Shown piece after piece: positions 12,151 through 55,612 of a stretch of 64,000 bases of DNA. The notes beneath the pieces are model-generated. The model searched no databases, was not told where the DNA came from, and saw only the letters and a program-made list of their open reading frames with translations. The first letter of the stretch is position 1. Each line of letters begins with the position of its first letter. The translations under genes were made by a program, and so were the position numbers. The stretch is from Apostichopus japonicus (taxonomy: Eukaryota; Echinodermata; Holothuroidea; Aspidochirotida; Stichopodidae): NCBI RefSeq assembly GCF_037975245.1, contig NC_092563.1:16651094-16715093 (forward strand), written 5' to 3'.

Positions 12151-14693
12151 TTTCAGTCAATGACGAGTTTGAGTCCTTTGTTCCATCGTGGAGTAAGTCT
12201 TAAGCTGTTAGAATATCAACCTCTCGGAGCAGTCTCGGTATAACATGCAGAGCCTAAGTACTGTTTATTATATGACACTATTCTCAAATATTTAGTGAGC
12301 CAAAATCCCACGAGTGTCACTTATAAGATGCATCAATAAACATCACCACCAGTTTGGATCACATATGATATTGCTGTCATAAATATATCCTTTTTTCAAA
12401 CAGATTTCTTTGTTACTTTACAAGCTTAATTGTCAAAGTTTCACCTTAGTTCTTACCCTTTGGAAGGAAATTATCAAATATGTATACCCTGAAGGGACAG
12501 AGCTTGTTTCTAGTTTAAACAAAGGAGTTACTGTTTATAGATGGTTTGTCTGATATACCCGTATACTTTATGTGTGGTCCACCTGCAAAGTTCATTGTCA
12601 AGGTCCAGTCTTGGTAATTCAACCTAAATAACAAATCTTGCTATCATTGGCAATATATGCATCTCCAGAAACTGTATACGATACATGATACTAGTCTATA
12701 GTACTAGTGAACTTACTGCATAGTGTTTCAGTACACTAATAGTCTGCAACTACTGTACTTGTGATCACTGCTAAGTTCACTACTCAGGAAAGATTACAAC
12801 CTTTGGAAAGGAACAGCGCAGTTTCTTAGACTCTAGAGGATTTCCTACTGTTTATTAAGTGTATACTGGTATTTTTCTCTAAAAGTACTTGAAATGTTAA
12901 AAAGTTAATGAACAAGAATGTATATTAATTGCAATTTTCTTCTCTTTTTTTCTTGTTGCTTAAAAACTGCAAATCTTTAGAGCTCATAATTTCTTCATCC
13001 ACCAAGTGCTCTAATTTTGTTGGACTACAGTAAATTATATCTGTAATAAAGTTAAATGGTTAAGAATGGTACCCTCACAATGTAGCAAATTCTACACTGT
13101 AATATATGCAGAACGTTAAAACTGATAAAAATTTATTCTTCATAATATTAATGACAGTATTGAGTGGTTATCACCCAATCTCGTCAGAAGTCAATTACTC
13201 GTTTAATCAAGATCAATTGATGAATGATAGCGGCGTTCTGCTACCATGGGTAAACATACGTGAGTCATCCATGTGAATTCTCAAAAGTTGTAATCACCGA
13301 ATCAAACACTTGGTTACGTTCAACGTAATGGAAAACTATCAAAATTATTTACATGTTATGCAGTACCGTGCACGCGGTATATTAAAATATATCTAGAAAC
13401 TTGAACCTGACAATCTCTTTTTGACCAAAATGGCATCCCATATATACGGTATGTTTGTGTGTGAATTAGTTCAAAATAGTTTTATCATGAATTCATGATC
13501 ATACCATTGGAAGTGTCACATTATACCGTATTCACTGCTTATCACTCAAATGTATCTACTATTGTAAATAAATTACCTGCTGTTTATATCAAGATTAAAG
13601 CGATGATAGCAAGGCTATATGGTTGGTGAGTCATCCATGCATTTTCAGAAGTTTGATCACACCTGGCACATAATGAGTCAAGACTCATAGAACCTACAAT
13701 AACATACTGTGCAAACACTATCTATAGTTATCAAAGTTGAACTGTGTATATGCAGGGAATAATTGGAGTGTTCAATCTTGCGTAGAACTTTTCCAATGGC
13801 TATGAACTTTGTTTCTTAGAAAATAATATGGTCTCTGACTCCCTGTGTGTACAAAAACTGCTATCTTTGCATTTTGCATTTATGTAATTTGCCTGTTAAG
13901 CACTTTATTTTGCATAGCAATTAGCGATGCATACCTGCCGGATACAGTAAATTATTCCCCGAAATGTAATTTTCAAATGTGCACACATTGTATATATGTT
14001 AGAAACTACACAGTTTGCAACATGGCAAAAATATATATACTGTACAGAACTGGGATTTTTTGTTGTTGTCTTGGTCAAAATAAGCACGTCAAAATTGTAC
14101 ACTGTGTAATACAGCTTGGAAGATACCCAATAAGAGGAGGCAGGCTGGGAGGAGGTCATCAAAGCATGGATCTATATTAAACTGCGGTTCCACCATCAAC
14201 AATATGATCGATATCAGTACGTAGCAGGTTAGAAAATTGGAAAATTGAAAGCATTTATAAATTGTCAAGTTTTTCACTTGAAGCATTTCACTCTCACTGG
14301 AGATTTGATAGTACAGTATATATAGTGATGCTACATACTGTACTGTACAGCATAGTCCTAACAGTACTGTGAACCAAAGTTATTTTCAACATGGTACTAT
14401 TTAATTTCATTTAACTGGTTAACTTTTCTTGACAGTTCGGAGAGTGGAGTCTACTTGCATTCAGATTTCTTACAGTACACAGTTATTATGTTGTCACATT
14501 GAGAAACAAATGGATCAATGCAGTTTTTGGCCACTATCAAGAAAGTTTGAAGACACCTAACTTTAATATCTCACTTAGTGTTTGTACGTGTATTGCCCCT
14601 GTGACACTCCAAAATGTCTACAGTACTCAGTACAGATAATTTTGAATGGCAGCCAGGGAAAGTATATAAGCTTCAACTTTATAAAATAGCATT

Positions 14694-14699
14694 TTTATT
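14694..14699 (-). terminator. Candidate polyadenylation signal AATAAA for the KLHL gene
   Basis: On the minus strand AATAAA lies 84 bp past the stop codon, with T-rich DNA further downstream. It is the nearest canonical hexamer. No transcript end can be seen from DNA alone. Confidence 0.4.
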
Positions 14700-14782
14700 C
14701 ATTCTAAACCTTGGAGGCAATATACATCATGTTGACTTTTAATTTAATTAAATACCAAACTTTTAGCAGACTTTTTGCTTAC

Positions 14783-16585
14783 CTACGCCTTTTTCACTGA
14801 AGCTGAACATGACCTTGTGGAACTCTCCTGGTTATCGTTGTTAAGAAGAAATTCGTACGGAATTTGCAGGAAACAACAGGCAGATGCTAGGGTGGAGGCT
14901 GGAGGCGAGGATATGTTAGTCCAGAGGTTCAGATCCTGGTTGAAAATACAAGCATCGGAAATGGGCGAGTTAATAGACCTCTCCGTACCCCAACCGCCAA
15001 AGATGAAAACGTTACGATTCATACAACAGTACTGGAAACAAGTCCTCTCTGGCAGTCGACAAAATTGGCAGGCCACTTCTGTCCAGTTGTCCTTATCAGG
15101 GTCCAAACAAAACTGTCTCGTGGCAAGATCAGTGACATGAATTTTACCATGGAAAGCTTCCACCACTGGTAAATCCCAACAAGTGCCCTCTTCCAGAGGT
15201 ATAGGGGTAAGAGAGGACCACTCGCCAGTGTATGTGTCGTATCTCTCCACCAGTTTGACCGGCCGTCTGTGGCGATCTCGTCCGGCTATTGTGATGATGT
15301 ACCTATTGTCTATTGTCGCTACTTGCATATTGTACTTTGGAGTTGGCATGTCAGACACTTTCTTCCATTGGTCAAGGTCCTGATCATATTCATATACGGT
15401 CTGTTGAACCCTTTCCCACCGTATCCCACCTAAGGCATAGAGGTAACCATTGCAAGCGACAAGAGAAAGATACTCGATAGGGTCCGGGAGGTTTGCCGCA
15501 CACCTCCAACTGTTAACGTTTGGGTCATAGACGTGTACTGAATTTGTAACAAGACCATTGCTTGACCCACCCACCACATACATGCAGCCATTCAGTTCAG
15601 CCGCTGCATGAAATCGGAGCTCCACAGGCAAAGCTGGCAAAGGGGTCCATCTGTTTTCTTCCATGACGTATCCAAAACACTCCGACATCGGTCCTTGTTC
15701 TGAAATGCCACCGGTTATGATGACCACATCTTGCAGTCTACCTTTGCGTGGCTTTAATACAGGGCTGTCACTGCAGTAACTGTGTCTGGTAGTGTCTGTT
15801 TGGTGTTTTGCATCCATATACAATTTCAGGCACTCTTCATTTTCAGAAACAAGGGGTTCTTTTTCCACAACGTTGATCAAATAGTTTCTATTCAACTGCG
15901 GAAGTCGAACATGCCCCAGCAGTTCCAAGAGGCATCTCCGCCTCGATTCCACATCAAAGTTGACCCACGCGATGACTATTTCATACACCATTTCTTCTTT
16001 CTCGACTCTGATGTCCTCGTCTTTGATGATCTCAAGGATCTCGTCAAAGTTGAGACGAACAATGTCTTCCATGGAATTTTGAGCGACTTGCATGAACTGG
16101 TTGCGAATAAACTTTTTACTTCTCTCATACAAATCGATAAACCCATAAAGATCGGCTAAATGTCTCACCACGAAGCAATTAGATGCATCCATGTTTTGGG
16201 TGAGGAAGCGATAGCAGTACTCTTTCAATTGCGACATCAGAAATGGATCTGCACCCTGTAAAATCACATCAACATTTTCACTTGTGATACTGATCTGTCC
16301 TGTGTACATGTAGTCCAAAATCTGTTCCATGGCATCTGCAGATACACATTCAATGGTTGCCATATTTTGCTTTTCTTCCTCAAAACCACTATTGCACATT
16401 GCATCAAAGTATGGGCTACAAGCTGCCAGCACGTTCCTATGGGCCTTGAAAGTCCTACCTTCAACGGTGAGTACCATGTCACAATACTTCCCGTCTAACC
16501 GTTGAAGCCTAAGCTTTTCGAGAATGACCGAGGCTCTATCGTCCTCCCTGAATTCCATCTTGGCAATGTTACTTGTGTGACCCAT
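14783..16585 (-). CDS. Kelch-like (KLHL) BTB-BACK-Kelch protein, 600 aa, single exon
   Basis: This is a complete 600-residue frame without introns. Residues about 25-130 are a BTB domain, with the family hallmarks DGKYCDMVL, FKAHRNVLAACSPYF and YMYTGQI. Residues about 133-240 are a BACK domain, with NCFVVRHLADLYG, a run of helices, and VRLPQL. Residues about 285-578 are Kelch blades, with di-glycine turns at 292-293, 339-340, 386-387 and 530-531 and Tyr/Trp pairs such as VYDPNVNSW and YDTYTGEW. Blades four and five lack the di-glycine: IAGRD at about 433 and a divergent stretch at 470-500. Length and order fit KLHL proteins, which as a family bind Cullin-3 through BTB-BACK and recruit ubiquitylation substrates through the propeller. 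I cannot assign an orthologue. The first ATG has A at -3 and G at +4. Met10 is an alternative start, also in good context. A 5' untranslated exon is possible, because CGACACAG just before the ATG resembles a splice acceptor. The stop is TAG. Confidence 0.93.
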   Translation of the reverse strand: MGHTSNIAKMEFREDDRASVILEKLRLQRLDGKYCDMVLTVEGRTFKAHRNVLAACSPYFDAMCNSGFEEEKQNMATIECVSADAMEQILDYMYTGQISITSENVDVILQGADPFLMSQLKEYCYRFLTQNMDASNCFVVRHLADLYGFIDLYERSKKFIRNQFMQVAQNSMEDIVRLNFDEILEIIKDEDIRVEKEEMVYEIVIAWVNFDVESRRRCLLELLGHVRLPQLNRNYLINVVEKEPLVSENEECLKLYMDAKHQTDTTRHSYCSDSPVLKPRKGRLQDVVIITGGISEQGPMSECFGYVMEENRWTPLPALPVELRFHAAAELNGCMYVVGGSSNGLVTNSVHVYDPNVNSWRCAANLPDPIEYLSLVACNGYLYALGGIRWERVQQTVYEYDQDLDQWKKVSDMPTPKYNMQVATIDNRYIITIAGRDRHRRPVKLVERYDTYTGEWSSLTPIPLEEGTCWDLPVVEAFHGKIHVTDLATRQFCLDPDKDNWTEVACQFCRLPERTCFQYCCMNRNVFIFGGWGTERSINSPISDACIFNQDLNLWTNISSPPASTLASACCFLQIPYEFLLNNDNQESSTRSCSASVKKA

Positions 16586-17073
16586 GCTGTGTCGATGACA
16601 AATGAAACATGAATTAGGTTTCCTCTCGCTTATAAATCCAGATCACCGTCTCTGATCTCCATCTTCATGACTGTCTCAAACACGAATGCACGGGTGACCA
16701 AACCTAGCCTATATCGCATACTGAGTTAAGTGTAAATGGTGATGAGTTTGTTATAGTAACGTTAGGTCTTCTCACACACACAGTGACTCATTCATAATAC
16801 CACACAACACATGCTGAGTAGCAGAAGACCAGCTGACTCTACTATTGATTACCACACCGGTTTTTTTTCTTTTCGAATCGAAATAGAGGTCGTACTTCAA
16901 GTTTTGTTTCATTTGGTTTGTTTGTGTTTAAATTAGCTGCTTACCGTACCAGTTGCAAAATGCATGTATTGCTGAAGAGGTTTAGTTTAGTAGAAAAAAA
17001 AAGGATCAGGAGGGACACTCAAGACCCTATCAAGGACCCTATAGGAGAGGGAGAAAAACAAAAGACACAAAAC

Positions 17074-17290
17074 TCAGACCCGATTACAATGCGTAAAGTG
17101 ATTTTCCAAATCATTCTTAAACCCATTCACAATACTTGCAAGTACAACTTTCTCAGGCAAACCATTCCACTCATTCACAATCCTATTAGAAAAAAGTTAT
17201 GCCGAATATTAATCCTACTTTGCAAATTCTGGAGTTTAAGACAATGACCTCTGGTACAACTACTATTAGCAGACATGAAAAATTCATGTT
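17074..17290 (-). mobile_element. Non-LTR retrotransposon remnant (C-terminal end of reverse transcriptase ORF)
   Basis: On the minus strand the translation carries the typical end of CR1/Jockey-like ORF2 proteins: RGHCLKLQNLQSRINIRHNFF, then NRIVNEWNGLPEKVV and VNGFKNDLENHF, then a TGA stop at 17,074-17,076. One base is missing in the T-run between the two parts, which causes a frameshift. The piece is a 5'-truncated, dead copy. Confidence 0.75.
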
Positions 17291-17526
17291 TGAGCCATTG
17301 CACTGTAAGCAAGATCAGTGAGTTTAAAGGCAACTCCCTAGTATATGATCAGTGCCTTGAGCAGGCTTCGGTGAATGTTTCAATGGTCTGCAGGGATTAG
17401 CTATTCCGAAGTGTTATTTCTTATTATTTCTAACATTTTTCCTTCCGATTCAAGTAAGGAAATCCTGTCAGCTGCAATGCATAATAAAATGATCAAATGA
17501 TTATTATATAGTATGCGGGTTACAAA

Positions 17527-17610
17527 CAGTGACGTAACCAGGGAGGGGGGAAGGCGGGATCCCCAGACAAATGTCTTTCCCCCTCGCCGCCACTTGCCTC
17601 CCACAAGACA
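17527..17610. mobile_element. Possible hAT-like MITE end
   Basis: CAGTGACGTAACCAGGGAGG resembles the terminal repeat of the 4.63-kb MITE (CAGGCACATAGCCAGG). I could not find a matching second end or target duplication. Confidence 0.3.
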
Positions 17611-17613
17611 TTG

Positions 17614-17674
17614 GTGGGCAAATGCAATATATATTGCTTTTGCCCACATTTTCGTCCAATATTGGACGAAAATG
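17614..17674. repeat. Two abutting palindromes
   Basis: Bases 17,614-17,647 form a 34-nt palindrome with 16 of 17 pairs (left arm GTGGGCAAATGCAATAT). Bases 17,647-17,674 form a perfect 28-nt palindrome (left arm CATTTTCGTCCAAT). They share one base. Confidence 0.85.
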
Positions 17675-18369
17675 ACAAAATGCATTTAATGGCTCAGTTA
17701 AACCAGTTCGAGATTGATGTTAATCATCAACTGACGGGAATTATATGAAATTAATATCAGCCAAGTACGTCTCAAGATAAATATCGTCTTATCAGTTTGC
17801 TTTCTGTCATTGTTACGAGGTCTATGATATATTACGTAATTTCAATATCGCACGTGTGAACTCACACAGAGTAATCAGTTGTTAGAAAAGACCTAACCGA
17901 AATATTGCTTCCCAACGACTATACAGATTTAAGCCGAATAATGTATAAAACTGTTGGACTATCGCGCTGGACAGACAGTTTTGTAGTGACTGAATGAATG
18001 AAGCCTGCATGGGTCGATGAAATTGAGCTTCATGTACAAATTTATCTAAATCATAATTATAGTAAATCATAGACAATGAGATTTAAACTGTACTGTTGAA
18101 AGAACAGTCCAGACCAAAATGAGAACTTCAGACAAAACAATTGAAAGTACGAAAAACTGAACTCAATTGTCAAAATCCAATCGCTATTTCATTTTTTAAT
18201 TTTTAAGTTTATCCAAATTCTAAATTTGATTCGGCAAATAACAAATCTTACCGAGAAATGAATCATCCAATTATAAAGAAATACATAGGCTTTTGTAGAC
18301 AAAGAGTGAAGGATACATTTATGTACTGTAAACAGAATGAGAACAGAGCAGACAGGGTTATCAGCAAAG

Positions 18370-18490
18370 AGTATAGTGACTTTCTAGGCGGCGGTTGTGA
18401 CGGTCGCCCGGGCCCCCAGAAGAAAAGAGATAAAAGAGACGGGAAATGAGAGAAAGAGAGGGAGAAAGGGGACCATGAGCGGGAGAATTG
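18370..18490. repeat. Purine-rich (GAGA-type) tract
   Basis: From about 18,418 the plus strand is almost pure A/G with AGAGA words. It is preceded by GGGCCC at about 18,409-18,416. GAGA-like tracts occur in promoters but also by chance. Confidence 0.3.
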
Positions 18491-19040
18491 ATAGAACAAC
18501 GTGGAGAGAGCTCATACGAAGTTGCAGAACTGTCAAAATTGGAATATCTCATCTCATTTATGACTAAAAATATATATCATATGCATAGCGGTACTATAGT
18601 TCATCCTTTTGTACCCCACACTTTTGAAAGCTACATTATGTACGCCTGCAGGCTACATATTTGTATGCTACGGATAAACAGGGGTAGAAATCGCACGAAA
18701 AGTTTTTGGCCTTTATTCACTCCATTTGGTGGGTAAATTCTCGAAATTTGACCGGTTGCGTTATAGAAAAACTGGCAACCTTGCAGTAAGCTGTAAACCT
18801 CAAACTGCTATTACACCGTGACACCTTCGTATTGTTTGTCTTGTGTAACTGGCTATTGCCACAGTGCCACGGATTTTATCTTATAAAATGACCGAGCTGG
18901 TCGCGCGCGAAACTTGGACTCCCACCCGAACTCTTTCACCATACCCCAAGCCCCCCCCCCCAAAGGATATGAAGTCTCACGGGTTACGCTCCTGTTTACA
19001 ATGTACAAATTGTTAGTTGACTTAGCCTTGGGCATGATCA

Positions 19041-19096
19041 GAGGCTTATGCTATTCGCACTTAACAATAAAGGACAGAAAACACCAACCGGAAAAT
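19041..19096 (+). repeat. Direct repeat, left copy (about 55 bp)
   Basis: GAGGCTTATGCTATTCGCAC, TTAACAATAAAGGACAGAAA and ACACCAACCGGAAA follow one another and recur at 19,450-19,505 with one inserted base and one substitution. The DNA between the copies is unrelated to them. Confidence 0.8.
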
Positions 19097-19117
19097 GGAA
19101 GAAGGAGAGACGGGAGG

Positions 19118-19151
19118 GGGTGAGGGGGGTGGGGTGGGGGGGGGCGGCAGG
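19118..19151 (+). repeat. G-run tract with quadruplex pattern
   Basis: Four or more runs of at least three G lie within 34 bases of the plus strand, between the two copies of the 55-bp direct repeat. Confidence 0.5.
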
Positions 19152-19449
19152 AGGAGTGACAAAGAAAAGTGGGTGATCCGAAAAGAATTTCTGCAAGTGA
19201 CCAGGGAAAATCCTCGGCGCAACTAACTACAGCATTTCCCCAGTTAACCTTTCTCTACGGATGCACATTACTCTTCTCCTTTTGTTAATAGGTATATTTT
19301 CTTGCAATGTGTCCTTTTGTGGGTGATGCACAAGTCTGAAGAAAGGAGGGCGCCGCCATGATACACGAAGCAGAATATTCAATAGGCTACACATGCAAAA
19401 TATTGTTTTGACAGACTGACATTCGCATTCCTGTCTTGGCCTTCTAAAA

Positions 19450-19505
19450 GAGGCTTATGCTATTCGCACATTAACAATAAAGGACAGAAAACACCAACTG
19501 GAAAC
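19450..19505 (+). repeat. Direct repeat, right copy (about 55 bp)
   Basis: Second copy of the 19,041-19,096 block, offset 409 bp, same orientation. It could be a solo relic of a longer duplication or two insertions of one short element. Confidence 0.8.
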
Positions 19506-22500
19506 TGTTCACAAAATTTGAATTTGAACCTAGTCTTACTCAAAGCCAAGATCACGAAGTTGAACAAATCATAATCATGCACATTCCTGGTTTTCTTTTA
19601 CCAAAGATAAAGGTTATCTAGCGGACGATAAATGATTCAAGTTTTTGTCCTGAAAATTTCGTGGCTCGGACACAATGCCTATGAGTTAATCACAAAATAC
19701 CGAACGTACAGTTTAAAAGTTAGGTTTTTGTCTGTCTTTATTACTTGGAATTAAAAATAACGTTTAAAACATGTTGAAAAGTATCGAAATATCAAAAATA
19801 ACCTAAACGAATTTACATTGGACAATATAGTTTTGAATTTGAACATGTACACACGAACCATAGAAATTGAACTAGTTTCTATGACACGAACAGAAATAGA
19901 GGGCGCTAGATATGTTTAGCACCATAGCACTTGTTCACTTCAGTATCAACTTTTGTACATATTACCATTATCTCGTCATATTTCCAGCATTTGAATGTTT
20001 TTCATAAACTCACAATTTTAAGTAACTATCTTTCCATTCCGAACAAAGGGCACTTTCTACTTACGTTGTTCTTGCTCAACAAAGGGAAATTCTTTTAGTG
20101 ACACAACACAAATTATTCTAATTTATGAAAAAGGAGTACTTTTGAGGTTTTCACAGAACTGGGGAGGGGAAGAAGAGGGATAGGAGAGGGGGAGGCTCTC
20201 AATGTTTCGTAGCCGAGCTTTTTAAAATCCATATTCAAAGCTTTCGCATCCCCAAAAAACGCTATAACGCTTTTCTGCTGCGATTACGAAATACATATCA
20301 CTACGTTGAGATTGACTGAACTATTTTCTCTTGTAAACCAATGAAATAGAAACATCTGTAAAGGTGGATAAATAACGCTTCACAGTTTTTCCTCCTATAA
20401 TTATCATTAATATTTTTTACTTTAAAGGAAAGTGAATTATTTATCATCACTGCCATCGCTGTGAATGCTCTCCCCATCCCCTCTATAGCCTCTGGGTCTC
20501 GGGATGAACTAAAAGGGCCCGAGCAAATATGGGATTAAGAATAATGTATTCTCATACGCCCATGACTATACCAATCGAGTTGAAATAAAGTTCAACTTGC
20601 GAGAGGGAGTGACATAAAGTTATCCCCGAGGCGGCCACACGGCTTCCCTCCTCCCTCTCCCATCCAACTTCTCTCTCAGATTTCGTGGGGAGAAGGAGGA
20701 GGGGATTCCTTCCAAGATTTCAGGAAGGGAATGACCATTTGGAAAACTTTTTAACTCAATATTTCAGATCTAAGTTTATTACAGAGGTAATTTAGCAACA
20801 TTGAATCCTATAGTTCCGCTACAATTACATTTTGTAAGCACGCCACCACTTTCAACTTGCAGTATAGTTTGCCAATTTTCGAATTGAGAGAAACATTATT
20901 CACAACAAGATTCCGAGACGACCAAACGAAAACGTCCCCTTCTAGACTTCAATGAAAGGAACCTTTAATAATTATTAATTAATTAATGATTCCTTATGAG
21001 TCTCAAAATCACCATCCGTTTTGGCTCTTTGTTCATATAATAATGCTGTCAATCATGAAAGAGAAATAAAATGGGGCCTTGACAGCATTTCGATTTTTTT
21101 TTAACTTCTTAGACTATAAATATTGGGTAATTAACTTACCGAAGGCTGCTCGTTTACTTTATTTGAAACACTTTTTTTCCAGTTAAATTTGATCATTTTT
21201 TCGATAAGATTGTTTGAATTAGGATGAGTCAAGCTTATAATTTCCAAATTATAAAAACAGTTGTGTAATTTCAAATTTGCTTGTTAAATGTGCCTACTAT
21301 ACCAAGCCTTCTATGAAACGCGTCCGGGCGATGATGAGCTGTAGACTGTATCGTGTTAATTACTCAATTGATTTTTAACATTCATTCGGGGAAAGTGTGG
21401 CTTGATCTAAATGTAATACTGGTTTATTAGAAATAACGGTTCACGATGCGGTCAAGGAGTTATTGGCACTAGTATGCCCGGGTTAAGGTCCATATTGACG
21501 TCCCCCGACCTCCCTACCGTTTTATTGAGAACTTCCAGCTGACCGTCCAGCTGAACAAACTCAACTAGTTGTCTCATATTTTAATAATTTCTTAACCCAA
21601 CTTGCCAGTTATTTTGAAAAGTTATTATGAAAGAGGAGGGCGTTTCAGTGTGTGTGTGTGTTGGTGCGTGTGTGAGAGGGAGGGGTACGTGGTTGGGGAT
21701 TGGGTACGGTTTCGGGGTCGATGTACACTGTCGATCAGTGGCAGACGTTTCTCTCGAGGAAGCACACTTGAGTGAGGCAAATCGTTACACTTCTCAATAT
21801 CTCACTGGTGAGGAGTGAAACCCATATCTTTTCAGTTCATTTTATTACGATTTTTTTCGTCTTCGTTTGGTACTTTTACGTATATTAAACCAAACAGAGC
21901 ACACACACTGTCCCAATTGGCAGGAGCTATCCCTGCCATCTCGGCCCCTAAGTGAATATGTCAAAATCATGCCGTTATTGCATGTCTTTCAAATCTGGCT
22001 TAATACTCAATACCAGACAGTGGCCTGAAAAAAAAACCTTTCTCGGTTGGATATAGACTTCTTCCATTCTTCTGAATACCCTCGGTGCATTATTTCTGAG
22101 GCGTTCCACTAAGTCAAGTTCGCATTTGATGTTTTTGGAGTAGGTCCAACATAGCGTCGCATATATTGAACATCATGAAAGAATAGTAATTCTCTATTTT
22201 TAGAGTTGGTAAAACCATAACGTTGCCAGCTTTAGTGGATGAAAGTTCTGTTATGAATATGAGGTCACGCCCACATCATGGTAAAGGAATCACTTCCGCA
22301 TAGCATCAGACCATTTAGATACTCTACTCCGCGTCAAATTGCTATACTTCAAAGTTGACATTACTGCAATTATATATTACATAGCGACGATACTCTGGAA
22401 CTTAGGTTTGATTTACACCTTTAATAACACTAAAATACTATATAAGTACAACTGCTTAAGAGTAATTGTTGCTTATAGGCAAAATATAACACTGTAGTGT

Positions 22501-22791
22501 GACAACTATTGCGATTATATTGTAGTAAGTAGTTTACAGTTTTCTTCTATTTACATTGCTTTGCGCCCTACAGTTTTACGCGCATAGTTATATTATCTAG
22601 ATTGCTCGATCTTCACGTTGAATATAGTGTTGAACAATCAGAGTAAGGTTAACACAGCTGGACGTACGTGAACTCAAATCTATCGTTTTCCTTTCACCTC
22701 AACGCGCTTATTTCGGAATATGGCAAACAAGTGATGACAGCTGTCTTCATTTTATGAAGGAAAATTCTATACATCATAGTCTCTTAGAAGT

Positions 22792-55612
<32,821 letters not shown>

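Larger units (their letters stand above)
1..14693. other. Gene-free flank downstream of the KLHL gene
   Basis: I recognise no gene here on either strand. All open frames are short, lack family motifs and often run through low-complexity DNA. The stretch is AT-rich and holds the repeats listed separately, plus many copies of the words TACTGTA and CTGTACAGTA. An unrecognised non-coding RNA or an isolated small exon cannot be excluded. Confidence 0.6.
16586..22791. other. 6.2-kb spacer between divergent KLHL and CARMIL genes
   Basis: The two genes are transcribed away from each other, so both promoters, and any 5' untranslated exons, should lie here. I see no coding exon that I can support. The spacer has fewer TACTGTA words than its flanks and several G- or C-homopolymer tracts. 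Its middle, about 19.5-22.7 kb, shows no repeat that I recognise. Confidence 0.5.

Noticed and set aside
13259-13665. Repeated GTGAGTCATCCATG at 13.26 and 13.63 kb
   Set aside because: Only about 20 bp are shared; the flanks do not align convincingly.
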